Assembly: GCA_039707655.1 (NCBI GenBank)
Contig: CM077676.1
Coordinates: 191,576,936-191,640,935 of the forward strand
Direction of reading: 5' to 3'
Length of the DNA: 64,000 bases
Source of the DNA: Elymus sibiricus
Lineage: Eukaryota; Streptophyta; Magnoliopsida; Poales; Poaceae
The translations under genes were made by a program, and so were the position numbers. How positions within the stretch are numbered: the first letter of the stretch is position 1; each line of letters starts with the position of its first letter. A model generated the notes under the pieces. That model ran no database searches, had not been told where the DNA came from, and saw only the letters and a program-made list of their open reading frames with translations. Below, in pieces: positions 34,606 through 47,052 of the stretch.

Positions 34606-37600
34606 AGCATCCCCAAGCTTAATTCCTGCTCGTCCTCGAGTAGGTAAATGATAAAAACAGAATTTTTGATGTGGAATGCTACCTATCATGTTTCATCATG
34701 TAATCTCTCTCTTACGGTATGAATAATAAGATCCGAATGATTCATAGCAATAGTCTATAATTTGATATAAAGACATCAATACTCAGGCATACTAATAAGC
34801 AATCACGTCTTTCAAAATAAAAATGCTAAAGAACGTTATCCCTACATAATCATACAATCCTGTCATGCTCCATCTTCTTAACACAAAATATTTATCATGA
34901 ACAACCCCGATTTTAGCCAGGCAATTGGTTCATACTTTTTAACGCGCTTCAGCTTTTTCATCTCCTACGCAATACATGAGCGCAAGCCATGAATATAGCA
35001 CTATGGGTGGAATAGAGTGTGGTGGTGGAGATCAATAAGGGGAAGTCAAAAATAAGAAGATAGTCTCACATCAACGAGGCTAATCAACGGGCTATGGAGA
35101 TGCCCATCAATTGATGTCAATGCGAGGAGTAGGGATTGCCATGCAACGGATGCACTAAGAGCTATAAGTGTATGAAAGCTCAACATGAAAACTAAGTGGG
35201 TGTGCATCCAACTTGCTTGCTCATGAAGACCTCGGGCATTTGAGGAAGCCCATCATCGGAATATACAAGCCAAGTTCTATAATGAAAAATTCCCACTAGT
35301 ATATGGAAGTGACAAAATAGGAGACTCTATATGAAAAGCATAGTGCTACTCTGAAGCACAAGTGTGGAAAAAGGATAGTAACATTGCCCCTTCTCTCTTT
35401 TTCTCTCATTTTTTTTCATGGCTCTTTTTTGCCTTTTTTTCGTCCGGAGTCTCATCCCGACTTGTGGGGGAATCATGGTCTCCATCATCCTTTCCTCACT
35501 GGGACAATGCTCTAATAATGATGATCATCACACTTTTATTTAATTAGAACTCAATATTACAACTCGATACTAGAACAAAAATATGACTCTATATGAATGC
35601 CTCTGGAATGAACCAGGATGTGCAATGATGCTAGCGTAACATGTATAAAAAATGATGAACGGTGGCTGAGCCACAAACACTATGTCAGCTATATGATCAT
35701 GCAAAGCAATATGACAATGACGATGTGTGTCATAAAAAACGGAACGATGGAAGTTGCATGGCAATATATCTCGGAATGGCTATGGAAATGCCATGATAGG
35801 TAGGTATGGTGGCTGTTTTGAGGAAGATATAAAGAGGCTTATGTGTGATAGAGCATATCATATCACGGGGTTTGGATGCACCGGCGAAGTTTGCACCAAC
35901 TCTCGATGTGAGAAAGGGCAATGCACGGTACCGAAGAGGCTAGCAAATTGCGGAAGGGTGAGAGTGCGTATAATCCATGGACTCACATTAGTCATAAAGA
36001 ACTCACATACTTATTGCGAAAGTTTATTAGCCCTCGAAGCAAAGTACTACTACACATGCCCCTAGGGGGGAGGTTGGTAGGAGTTAACCATCGCGCGCCT
36101 CTGACCGCCACACAAAGGAAGACAATCAATAACAAATCATGCTCCAACTTCTTAGCATAACGACAGATCATACGTGCATGCTTTGGGAATCACAAACCTT
36201 AACACCAATATTCTTACAAAACCATGATTATCTACTAATACCTCCCACATTTTACCATCTTAATATCGCAAAACTATTGCAAGGAATCAAACTTATCATA
36301 TTCAGTGATCTACATGAAAGTTTTTATTATATCTCTCTTGAATACCTATCATATCAGGACCAAATTCATAACCCGTGCATATTACCATTGCTATTCATTA
36401 GACTCTCAAAAAGATATAAGTGAAGCATGAGAGTGCAACTATTTCTTTAAAATATAACCACCGTCGTGCTCTAAAAGATATAAGTGAAGCACTAGAGCAA
36501 CTGCCTAGTTCAAAAGACATAAGTCAAGCACATAGAGTATTCTAACAAATCACGAATAATGTGTGTCCGTCTCAAAAAGGTGTGTTCAGAAAATATGATT
36601 GTGACAAACTAAAAATCAAACAAAAGCAAACAAACTATATCACAAGACGCTCCAAGTAAAACACATATTATGTGATGAATAAAAATATAGCTCCAAGTGA
36701 GTTACCGATAGATTGTAGATGAAAGAGGGGATGCCTTCCGGGGCATCCCCAAGCTTAGACGCTTGAGTTTTCTTTGAATATTACCTTGGAGTGCCTTGGG
36801 CATCCCCAAGCTTAGGCTCTTGCCGCTCCTTATTCCTTTGTCCATCGTAGTCTCACCCAAAACTTGAAAACTTCAGCACACAAAACTCAACAGAAACCTC
36901 GTGAGATCCGTTACTATAGCAAACAAATCTTAAACTTTAGGTACTGTTGTAAATTGATTTATATTTAATATTGGCATAATGCTACTGTACTCCAACTTCT
37001 CCATGACTCATACCCCCCGATACGATCCATAGATTCATCAAAATAAGCAAACTATGCAACAAAAACAGAATCTGCTAAAACAGAACAGTCTGTAAAGATC
37101 TAAATTATCGTCATACTTATGTAACTCCAAAACTTTTAAAAAATTAGGACAACGTGGGTAATTCATATATCAATACAGTGCAAAAAAATCCAGAAGGTTC
37201 TGAAACTCAAGCGAAAAAACAAAATTCCAGCACTGGACGCAAAAGTTTATGTTTTCCAACAGCATCTATCATACTATCTTCCAAATCATCCCAAAGGCAT
37301 TACTTGGCACAAACACTAATTAAAACATAAAAATACAATCATAACAGAAGCTATAATTGTGTAAACACACAAGAACAGAAGGTAAAAGCAAAAAATTATT
37401 TTATTCATTGGGTTGCCTCCCAACAAGCGCTATTGTTTTATGCCCTTAGCTAGGCATAATGCATAGTTTCAAGTGTTGTCATTCTTGGTTTTGACATCTT
37501 TACGTGTGTGATTATCAGGAGGTTTTTCAAAAACAATGGGGAACACATCATCAACCCAAATTTTAAGGTCATTAAGATTGCTCTCTTCAAACCCTTGTTG

Positions 37601-37608
37601 GTTCCCTT
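34606..37608 (-). other. element C noncoding internal half
   Basis: It begins with the polypurine tract (CATCCCCAAGCTTAATT on the plus strand). It is collinear with 12854-17476 of element A and holds the intact target site (about 36090) of the solo LTR found in A. Two extra PPT-like motifs sit near 36741-36757 and 36800-36816. No credible ORF was found. Confidence 0.75.
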
Positions 37609-38139
37609 TTACAATCCAAGAGTACTTCTGATTAATTCCATTGAAACTTGTTGGATGATATGTATGGGAGGAACTTCTTTTTTAGTATTCTCATCAAAAG
37701 CATGGTGATCATGAAAAACATATCTCAACATATATTCCTCATTATATAAAATTTCATCTATCACAGGATTTTCTTGGCTCTTATTATAGAAATCAAAGAT
37801 CTCTCTAGCTTCTCGTACTATATAATCAAACTCATTCATAAGGATAAGAGTAGCTATCTTTTTAGCTTTAGGGTTATTTATCACTGGCAACTCATAAAAC
37901 AATCTTCTTTCAAGTTTAAGAATGAGTGCGGAGATAGCGTCCCCATAACTATTAGTTCTTTTTAGAATTGGAGTGTCATTACAAACCAAAGTTCCCGTGC
38001 AATTAAAGGACTCTTGAATAATGTTTTTCCCTATGACATTTCCACTCCGTACTACAAAAAATTTTGAGTCTAAATTTGAGGGAATTTCTATCTTAGGGAT
38101 TTTACCATCCTCACTTTTTTCGATGACAAACTCAGACAT
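37609..38139 (-). CDS. element C gag-position protein, 176 aa, unknown function
   Basis: I chose the ATG at 38137-38139 (MSEFVIEKSEDGK) because the longer open frame upstream runs through the primer-binding site and LTR. The protein has a short acidic start and a central KLERRLFYELPVINNPKAKK segment. Its Glu/Tyr-rich second half (ILYNEEYMLRYVFHDHH) ends at LIRSTLGL. No zinc knuckle or enzyme motif is visible. It occupies the same place as the 419-aa ORF of element A but shows no evident similarity to it. A capsid-like or accessory role is only a guess. Confidence 0.6.
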   Translation of the reverse strand: MSEFVIEKSEDGKIPKIEIPSNLDSKFFVVRSGNVIGKNIIQESFNCTGTLVCNDTPILKRTNSYGDAISALILKLERRLFYELPVINNPKAKKIATLILMNEFDYIVREAREIFDFYNKSQENPVIDEILYNEEYMLRYVFHDHHAFDENTKKEVPPIHIIQQVSMELIRSTLGL

Positions 38140-38308
38140 TGTGGCAAAGCAAGCAAACAAGCAAATAAAAATATTTTTGTGTTTTTGTAAAAAAAAATTA
38201 GAAGTGGGGGAGATTAAAATGAGAGGCAAATGCAAATAAAATGCAAATAAAGTAAATGCAAGTGGATGATAGTTTGTGCGAAGGTACTTGGTAATTTTGA
38301 TGATGTCT

Positions 38309-38325
38309 CCCCGGCAACGGCCCCA
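38309..38325 (-). other. primer-binding site of element C (tRNA-Asp type, one mismatch)
   Basis: The plus-strand text CCCCGGCAACGGCCCCA differs from the tRNA-Asp 3' end by one base. It lies 11 bases from the LTR, the same spacing as in element A. Confidence 0.8.
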
Positions 38326-38336
38326 GACATTCTTCC

Positions 38337-38875
38337 TGCTACTTGTAGTCTGCGTTGGTATTTCCCCGAAGAGGAGGATGATGCAGTACAGTAGAGATAA
38401 GTATTTCTCTCGGTTAAGAATGAAGGTTATCAATCTAGTAGGAGAACCAAGCAAAATTCTATTAAGGGCACCTGCACACACAAGAGCAAACACTTGCACC
38501 CAACGCAAATAAGAGGGTTGTCAATCCTCTTAGCGGTTATTTGCAAGGATTAAATCTTATAGAGATAAATATATAAACTAAAATACTAATTAAAATAAAA
38601 GTAAATAAATTGCAGCAAGGTATTTTTAGGGTTTTAATATATGATAAAGTAGACCGGGGGCCATAGTTTTCACTAGAGGCTTCTCTCTCGAACACATAGC
38701 ATACGGTGGGTAAACAAATTACTGTTGGGCAATTGATAGAAAAGCAAATAATTATGATGGATTCATGGCAATGATCATGTATATAGGCATCACGTCCGAG
38801 ACAAGTAGACCGACTCCTGCCTGCATCTACTACTATTACTCCACCCATCGACCGCTATCCAGCATGCATCTAGGG
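38337..38875 (-). repeat. 5' LTR of element C, U5-side piece
   Basis: It matches 33045-33583 of the other LTR up to CATCTAGGG, where the TIR transposon begins. The rest resumes at 46031. Confidence 0.9.
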
Positions 38876-39617
38876 TACTACAAGGAATATGTCAACTTGC
38901 GACCATCAATATTGGTCACTGAATGGTCATTGTTTTTCATTTGTGACCTTTTTATGACCAAAAACAATTGGTCAAAGCTGACCGTCTTTAATGAAACATA
39001 ACGACCTTCTTTGTGAAATGGTCATAGACTGTTACGACCAAAATAAAAGGTCGTAGATTCTACGACCAATTGTTTTGGTCACTGGCAATCCACCGAGACC
39101 ACGTCAGATCCAACGTGGCAAGCTGACATGTCAAAATTATAACCAAATGAAATGGTCGTAGATCAGAATCAGACCGGTCCAGTTTGGTGGTTTACATGGG
39201 CCTAGCCCAACTTTTCGGCCTTCTGTGTTTTTTCTGGCTATATTGCTGGGCCTTTTCTATCCTGGGCCTCGGCCTTTTTTTACAGTCATTTTTTTAAAAT
39301 AAAGAATGTTTCAACCTAATACCACTTGGGCCAAGGCCTTTTTGCAACCCAAGACTTAATTTGTCCAACATTGTTTGGGCCAAGGCCTCTTCCAAGCCAT
39401 CTATATTTTCAGCCCACTAATGCAAAAAGGACTAGACGACAGAAGCATTTGACTTTTTTTTTCAAGTATGTTGTCAAAGCAACATTTGTTTCACAGCATT
39501 TGTTGCAGTTACATCTTCATCACATTATATTTACATAAGAAGCAGTAACTAAAAGATTGTCATCTATAACAAACGACAACCATGTTCAAATAACCTTGGC
39601 AACAAAAAAGATCACCA

Positions 39618-39800
39618 TCACGGCTCATATACACTACAACTTCCACTTATGTGCAAACCTACAAGAAGGCCAAACAGAAAAGGAATCGCTGAAAAGATGA
39701 TCACTAGCTTAGATATTCGGAGATCACTGCCATGCTGTCGATTGGATTTGGTTGCAGCCCTCCAGTTTGGTAAGGGAAACTCTCCAGCATCATCTCTCAT
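39618..39800 (-). pseudogene. exon-like fragment with hydrophobic segment
   Basis: A 60-aa frame starts MRDDAGEFPLPNW and holds a hydrophobic stretch (LVIIFSAIPFLFGLLVGL) near its end. It may be a captured host exon or transposon exon; nothing confirms expression. Confidence 0.3.
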
Positions 39801-40344
39801 AACCTAAAAGAGAGAACATAAACCAGCATAAGAATTTGCAACTTTTTGTCCTGCCAAAATATTAGTACTTGTTTAAAACAAAGGATTGACGGCAAAAGTT
39901 ATATCCATAGCCGTTTGTTGGATACTGATGGCTGTTTGAGTTGGTAGGCTGATTAGTTCAGTAAGTGTGTTAAACAACCAGGTGCATTTTTCTCTAAAGC
40001 CGAACCAGGTATATAGTTCAAAGTGTGTTAAGCATGTGACACAAAGCATTTTTTTTATTTCAGCGTGATAGACCATAAAAAATAACTTGCAAATTGCAGG
40101 TTTAGTAACTATAGGTCTTGTTGTCGGCAACCAAAAGCATTAGGCGATGAAGAACAATATATTTGCAATGCAATCCATTAGCCAACCACCAATATGATAG
40201 TCCATGTGGGTATTACACCAGGGACAAGCCAACAGATAAGTACAGATGACAAGAAAGAAGAGCAGAGAGGTCATACAACACATGGCACATGCATATCTCC
40301 ATGACACCAACAAAGCAAGGAATGTACAAACAAGAAATGCACCT

Positions 40345-40625
40345 TCTTCAGCGTCTCATCATCGGTCATGATAGGTGTGCTGGGAGGTGGTTGACGAGCC
40401 TCCCTTCTTGTCATGCTTGGTCATGATCTGGATAGAGAAAACAGGGAGGGGGGGAACATCAAGTAGAGCATGTGTGGAACATCACAATGACAGTACTGAG
40501 ATCACTCAAGCAACCCTAACGAGGCACGCACCTCACAATGTTGCCAACAAGGCAAGAACCTCCTTGATCTTGTCTTTGATGTTCTCCAGCTCCAGGTTGT
40601 TCCGCTGCAGCTCGGTATTTGCTCA
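40345..40625 (-). pseudogene. exon-like fragments, helical TNPA-like tail
   Basis: On the minus strand, ELQRNNLELENIKDKIKEVL runs to LALLATL and a stop (about 40620-40535). A further stretch near 40420-40345 reads MTRREARQPPPSTPIMTDD. A Glu/Leu helix followed by a Pro/Ser tail recalls the C-terminus of plant En/Spm TNPA-type proteins. The likely source is a decayed TNPA gene, not a host gene. Confidence 0.35.
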
Positions 40626-41678
40626 ACCATGTGTGTACATGCATCAGGGCATACATAAAATGTTCAAGTTAATATTCTCAGCTAACTGTGATGTAATCAA
40701 AATAATTACTTAAGGACTTAGGGTAAAAATTGAGTTTAGACATGAAACTTTGCAGCGCTCATTTCAACCATGTTCAGATAAACTTGAGGTAAAGTAGCAG
40801 TAAGGATATTGGTTACAAGCTAGATGAAATGCAAACAAAGTTCTATTGTATTGATGGATCCCAACTTGTTTAAACTAGAGCAGATCGTTCAACTTGTGTA
40901 ATCTAGCAGTCTAAAAAGAGAGAAATATGTTCATTCTCAGTTACACATTAATTAGAACAGAAATGAGAGACACGTTAATTAGAACAGAAATGAGAGACAC
41001 TAATATAAGCAAGAACTTACAACAAAGTCCACATTAATTATAACATAGCATCTCTAGCACTGTTGTTGTTTGCGTATTAAAACCAGTAGTTGTCAGCTAT
41101 GGAGCATAACTCATTGACCAGCATTAGTATGTTAGCTAGCAGAATCCGCATGTACTAACTTAGACAAATTTGACATACTAATGCTAGAGAAAATAATTGT
41201 TTGCACATCATCGTCCAGGACCTTTACACAACTATATGCAGCACGATCACAAGTGACATTCACAGAAGCAACACAGACAAATAACAGAATCATTCAATCA
41301 ATTGGCGAAGCTAAAAAAAAGTATGTGGCGTCACATAGCTACAGAAACCATATCATGAGTATACTAAACATTTGCAAAAGTAGAGCGAGGTTCTCTCAAT
41401 GATTGTAGCCTTTGATACATTTATGGTACCTACTTCCTACAGGAACATTTCACTCTAATCCCCTACCTGACTAAACTAACAAGTGCTCAGATTACAGACA
41501 AAAACAAGTGGCAGTAGCTCAAAAACAAGCAGAACATCTGTTGATAAGCAAAGGCAAAAAGCTAAAACACATGTTTGGCCAGAAGAACTAAAAGCTAAAT
41601 CATGTCATTTCAGCGAGAATGACTCATGCAGTTATAGGCAAAATACAAAACAAGCGGCCTAGAAAATAGGTCAGCAAG

Positions 41679-43060
41679 TTACAGATAACTAATCAATGGT
41701 AGAGCCAGACGGCGGTCTGCGCGAGCTGGAGCGGCCTCTCGACTGCCGATGTACACGTCTAGGTGACCCGTCCAGAGTAGCACGTAGTAGAGCACCTGCA
41801 CCCTGCTTCCACGCACATATGAATCATTCAACGAGTCCATCAACAAGAAAGGGGATCGAGATTTCAAAGTGGGGAGGAAGCAGCTAACCGTCCAAAGAAG
41901 ATGGACCAGTTATAGATGGAGAGGAAGCATGCTCGAGTGTCGACGCCATCGCTGCTGCCGCCGTCCGGATCGGGGTGTCAAGGAGGAAGCGATCCGAAGC
42001 AACAAAAACTGAGCAAAATTTAAAGTATCAGTGGCCAGAAGCATGTCGGTAACAGTACTGGATACAGCTGTAACTGCATATAAATACTGAACTACAACAG
42101 CAAACAAGTTTGAATACTGCACTGTATAAATACTGCACTACATATTACAACAGCGTGATAAAAATGTACTCCAATATATTCACACAAGCACACGGACAAT
42201 ATACTCCTTCCACAGATGGTGTAAGAATGTACAGAGCAAGTGCTCCTTGCACAATTGCACAAGTATTGCACGCAATTCAAGTACTCCATTGAATTTATGA
42301 AAGCAATACTCACTTCAATTTAAGCAAGCAAAATTCATGTAAGCAGACAATTTTATGAACAACCCTGTCCAAATTCTTGTAAACAAGCAATTTTATGAAC
42401 AGAGAGAGGATGGGGGAAGAGAGAGGGAGACGGCCAGATCCGGCGAACCCTAGCCACGAGCTGGAGGGAGATGGACCGTCCTGGAAGAGCGTGCCGCCGT
42501 GTTCGCGCAGCAGATCAACGGGAGGCAGCAAGGTCGAAGACGACAGGCGGCCGGAGCTAGCCGAGGGGTAGGGGGTGCGCGGAGGGCGGCTCGAGCACGA
42601 GACGGAGGCCGCCGGCAAGGACCTTGGCCCGCAGAAGAGCAGGGCGTCGAGGAGGAGGTCACGGGTGCGGACGGAGAGGGCGGCGCGAGCTTGGGCTGGC
42701 CGCGGTCATGGCGGCGCGCCGGCCGGTCGAGGAGGAGCAGGGAGCCGGGGAGAGGGAGGCTCGTCCGTCATGGGAGGAGGGCCAACAGGGAGAGCAGCAG
42801 GGGCCGGAGGCTATGCGCGCGCGGGCAGCAGAGGGGCTCGCCGGTGGAGCTGATGGGGAGGGAGAGAGCCAGGAGGGGATGGGGAGGGAGGTGGCGGCAG
42901 CGATCTGGAAGGGGAGGAGGAGAGCTCTCGCTCTCTCTCTCTCTCTGCATTGGGCGAGACACAGAGGGTGGGTGGGTGGGTGGATGGATGGATGTGGGAT
43001 GAAGAGATGGATGGATGGATGTGTGCCATGTCATTGATCCATGGCACACACGTTTCCACC
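41679..43060 (-). pseudogene. GC-rich exon-like region with simple repeats
   Basis: 41867-41679 gives a 62-aa frame (MKSRSPFLLMDSLNDSY). 42310-43060 is very GC-rich with GGATGGAT (about 42960-43020) and CTCTCTCT (about 42928-42946) microsatellites. It resembles a grass first exon plus 5' UTR read on the minus strand. Long plus-strand frames here are Arg/Gly-rich and not credible. Confidence 0.3.
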
Positions 43061-43120
43061 AATGATAATTAAGCTTATGTAATTGTGTTTTTTCCTTTTG
43101 TTTCTCTTATATATTTTTTC

Positions 43121-44520
43121 AAAATGAGTTTTTTTAAGAACCTACCAAATATTTGTTGCAAAAAAGGACCGGATCAATTTTCAAAAATATTAGACCATAT
43201 TTAATGTACAATTGACCATGTTTTTAGGTATTAAAACTTTTTGATCCACCTCTCGTGAAAAAAAAACAATTTTCGCCGATTCAGCAGGAAGCGGGTCAAA
43301 TTTGAACTACAGCTGCCTCATAGTTTGCTCTTTATTTTTTCCAAAAATCATTTCTAGGTACAAAAGTATCTTTTTAATCAGAGATACTCCAATTTTTTTG
43401 CAAGATTCAATCCCTAGCTACAAACGGTCATGCCCGCCGTTTTGACCGCATTTTGAAACAGGCATAAGAAATTCAAAAAAAATCAAAAAAATTGAAAATC
43501 TTCGCATTGTGTCATCATATATGACCTAGTTTCCAGGAAAAATAACAAACTTTGACTACGGCAAATGTCTTAAAAAAGTGTTCTCAGAAACGAGCTATCA
43601 TGCATGAAGATCCATGGCTTTCAAGGCAAATGGCCACAGTTATGGCAACATTCATGGCATAGTTTGTTCAAATGATATCATATTTTGCACAAGGGTGCAT
43701 CTTGGAATGGCAAACAATGTTGCCTAAGGAATTTTTCATTTTCTTTGCACGAAAAAAATCATTTTCCATTTTTTGAGTGCCCAAAATGAGTTTTTTTGTG
43801 AAGAACCTAGCAAATATTTGTTGCCAATTTGGACCAAATCAATTTTATAAAATATTAGGCCATATTTAATGTACAATTAACCAAATGGTTGGGTGTCAAA
43901 AGCTTTTGATCCACTTCTCGTGAAAAAGACAAATTTCCGCCGATTCAGTAGGAAGCGGGTCAAATTTAAACTACAGCTGCCTCATAGTTTGCTCTTTATT
44001 TTTTCCAATAATCATTTCTAGGTACAAAAGTATCTATTTAATCAGAGATACTCCAAAAGTTTTGCAAGTTTCAATCCCTAGCTACGAACGGTCATGCCCG
44101 CCGTTTTGACCGCATTTTGAAATAAGCATAAGAAATTAAAAAAAATGAAAACCTTCGCATTGCGTTATTATATGTGACCTAGTTTTCAGAAAAAATAACA
44201 AACTTGGTATACTAGAAATATCATTAAAAAGTGTTATTAGAAATGAGCTATCATGTGTGAAGATTCATGCCTCTCAAGCCAAATGACCAATGTTATGGCC
44301 AAATTCATAGCATAGTTTGTTCGAATGATCTCATATTGTGCACAAGTGTCCACCTTGAATGGTGAACAATGTTGTTGAAGGGGGTTTCCATTTTCTTTGC
44401 ACAAAAAAGTCATTTTTTGTTTTCGAAGTGATAGAAATGTGTTTTTTGTGTGTGAAGAACCTAACAAGTATGTGTTGCAAAATGGACCCACTCCATTTTC
44501 TATGCATATTTAACATTTTA
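43121..44520. repeat. direct repeat, two ~655-bp copies and part of a third
   Basis: Copies start at about 43121, 43783 and 44433 (partial). Shared blocks include AAATATTTGTTGC, GCCGATTCAG, CTACAGCTGCCTCATAGTTT and ACGGTCATGCCCGCCGTTTT. Copies one and two align over almost their full length. Confidence 0.8.
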
Positions 44521-45140
44521 AAATGTAAGTTTAACATTTTTTGAAAACATGGTCTGCATATAATCAACAAATTGTTTAATATATTTTTCAAATTCTTGGA
44601 TTACCATTTTTAAAATAGATGATCAACTTTTTCCATACACATTATATATTTTTTGTATAAATAGTTCGTATACATGAGAAATTTTTTCTCTATTCTCATC
44701 ATTTTTTAATACATGGTTAACATTTTTTTCTATACACATTTAACATTTTTTTCTTTACCGATTTAACATTTTTCAAATATTTGATTGTCATTTTTAATAC
44801 ATTGGCACATTTCCTTTCTTTACACATTTAACATTTTTTGATTATTTGATTATCATTTTTCAAGTACAAGTTCAACATTTTTTGATGCCACCCCATTTTC
44901 AAAAATATTAGACCATTTTTCAAATTGTAATGAACCAAATTTTTACCGCATTTTGAAATCGACACAATTTTTTTTGGAAAAGGTTGGTCATGCACTCAAG
45001 ATGACGTATAATGAGAAGGTCGCCAACACAGATGTTATGGATCTTTTTGAGACGAACCAAATTGATTTTTGGATCATCTCGATCCGAGGTCATACGGAAA
45101 ATTCACGGTGAAATTTCATTCTAGAATTAAAAAAAACATT
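44521..45140. repeat. AT-rich TTTAACATTTTTT repeats
   Basis: The motif ATTTAACATTTTTC/G recurs at irregular spacing, especially at 44700-44890. No ORF is present. This is probably an extension of the adjacent direct repeats. Confidence 0.5.
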
Positions 45141-45354
45141 TGAACTCCCTAGAATTGTGTCGACTAAAAATTGAGCGAAGCTCCTATTTCCCATCGATAT
45201 GCACGTTCATATGGACTATGGGTCATTGGCCCACTCGGCATTGCAAAAAAATGTCCAGGAAAAAGGGGTGCAGAGAAGGAGGCCACGTCCTAGCGAGGCC
45301 CAGGCCCAGCAACGGAAGGTAATGGTTAACAAGAATCAGATTGGATTGTTATCA

Positions 45355-45435
45355 CGAGTTGGTTGTTGGCGTGGTGGTATGGTCTGTGCGGAAGGACCAA
45401 GAGGTCTTGCGTTCGAACCCCGGACGTCCCATTTT
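45355..45435 (+). repeat. tRNA-like sequence, candidate SINE head
   Basis: A B-box-like GTTCGAACCCC lies at 45411-45421, with an A-box-like GGCGTGGTGGTATGG near 45368-45382, about 35 bases upstream. No foldable full tRNA is visible and no clear poly-A end was found. A tRNA-derived SINE remnant is the likeliest reading. Confidence 0.4.
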
Positions 45436-46030
45436 TTGCGCAGTATTGGCCATTGGCACAAACGGATGGAGGGTGTGGTTGTTTGTCCCTCCCGTCAGCA
45501 GAGCTGATCCCACATGGCTGCTTGCCCTAGTCGGTAGGGCGGGTCCCACATGGCGGGTCCTCATTATCACCCAAGGCGGATCCCACATGGCAGGTACCGC
45601 TGGTGAAGCAGGGTGGGTCCCACATGGCATGTCCCACTGGTCAGGTTCAAACCTACTGTTATCCAGACACGTAAGCCGAAATTGACACATGAACATTACA
45701 CATAGGTAAAAATTGACACATAGACATGACACATAAGCAAAATTGATGAGGTGGCGCCCAGTCATATCAATGCATTCACGTCTACAACATCACGACCATC
45801 TAGATTGGTCGTAATTAGCTAGAAATAAGGCTATCGACCACTGTTGTCTGCTTTATGACCATCTCATGTAAGACAATTATGACCTTTCTGACCAACATGC
45901 TCGTTATGGTTTAGGGTTTGGACCCTCCAAAACAGCTTACGACCAATTGGTTCAAAATGGTCGTAGATTTACGACCAATTCACTCACGGTCACTAAGAGA
46001 AGGTCACAAGTTGACATATTTCTTGTAGTA

Positions 46031-47052
46031 TATTAAGTAAGAAACAGAGTAACGCCTTAAGCAAGATGACATGATGTAGACAAAGTAAACTCAAGCAGTA
46101 TGATTAAACCCCATATTTTTATCCTTAATGGCAACAATACAAATACGTGTCATGTCCCCTTCTGTCACTGGGATTGAGCACCGCAAGATTGAACCCATCA
46201 CAAAGCACCTCTCCCATTGCAAGATAAATCAATCTAGCAGGCCAAACCAAATCGATAGATCGGAGAGAAATACAAAGCTATAATAATCATGCATAAAAGA
46301 GTTCAGAGAAGACTCAAATATTTCTCATGAATAATCTTATCATAAACTCACAATTCATCAGATCCCAACAAACACGCCGCAAAAGAAGATTACATCGGAT
46401 AGAACTCCAAGAACATCGAGGAGAACATGGTATTGAAGATCAAAGAGAGAGAAGAAGCCATCTAGCTACCAGCTATGGACCCGTAGGTCTGTGGTAAACT
46501 ACTCACACATCATCGGAAGGGCAGCAAGGTTGATGTAGAAGCCCTCCGTGATCGATTCCCCCTCCGGCAGAGTCCCGGAAAAGGCCTCCAAATGGGATCA
46601 TGGAAGAACAGAGGCTTGCGGCGGCGGAAAGGTTTTCTCTTCTGTCTCTCTGTTGGTTTGGGAATATTTGTGAATTTATAGCGAAGGAATTAGGTCAAGA
46701 GGTGCCACGAGGGCCCCACAAGCCTGGGGGGCGCGCCTACCCCCCTGGGCGCGCCCTCCAGGCTTGTCGCCTCCTCGTGACTCTTCTGGTCTTCTCCCGA
46801 AGCTTCCTGGGTCTCTTCTGGTCCAGAAAAAATTAATCCAAAGTTTTTTTAATCATTTGGACACTTTTTGATAATGATTTTCTAAAAAAGGCAAAAACAA
46901 GCAGAAAACAACAACTAGCACTGGGCACTGAGTTAATAGGTTAGTCCCAAAAAATGATATATAATGGCATATAATTGCATATAAAACATCCAAGATTGAT
47001 ACTATAATAGCATGGAACAATAAAAAATTATAGATACATTGGAGACATATCA
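46031..47052 (-). repeat. 5' LTR of element C, U3-side piece
   Basis: It matches 33584-34605. It contains the palindrome at about 46700-46775 and a TTTATA (TATA on the minus strand) near 46675. It ends ATATCA at 47052. Confidence 0.9.

Larger units (their letters stand above)
38876..46030. mobile_element. 7.2-kb non-autonomous TIR transposon (CACTA-like)
   Basis: The left end TACTACAAGGAATATG and the inverse of the right end TACTACAAGAAATATG form terminal inverted repeats of at least 29 bp with two mismatches. Subterminal DNA is full of TTGGTCGTA/TACGACCAA motifs in both orientations. The ends resemble CACTACAAG termini of En/Spm elements, but the first base is T. The flanks CATCTAGGG and TATTAAGTAAG join exactly to the empty LTR, so no target duplication is seen. 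No transposase was found, only exon-like pieces. Confidence 0.75.
33045..47052 (-). mobile_element. pol-less LTR retrotransposon, element C
   Basis: LTRs at 33045-34605 and 38337-38875 plus 46031-47052 bound 3.7 kb of internal DNA. In minus orientation the target duplication reads ATCAC (47053-47057) and TTCAC (33040-33044), with one mismatch. Removing C restores the reading frame of the host gag. The internal region has a primer-binding site, a 176-aa ORF, noncoding DNA shared with element A, and a polypurine tract next to 34606. A TIR transposon (38876-46030) sits in its 5' LTR. Confidence 0.9.

Noticed and set aside
42499..43062. Arg/Gly-rich plus-strand ORFs and Ser/Pro/His minus-strand ORFs
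   Set aside because: They are low complexity, driven by GC content and GGAT/CT microsatellites.
45355..45435. Functional tRNA gene
   Set aside because: Box-like motifs are present but no full cloverleaf with a 7-bp acceptor stem can be drawn.
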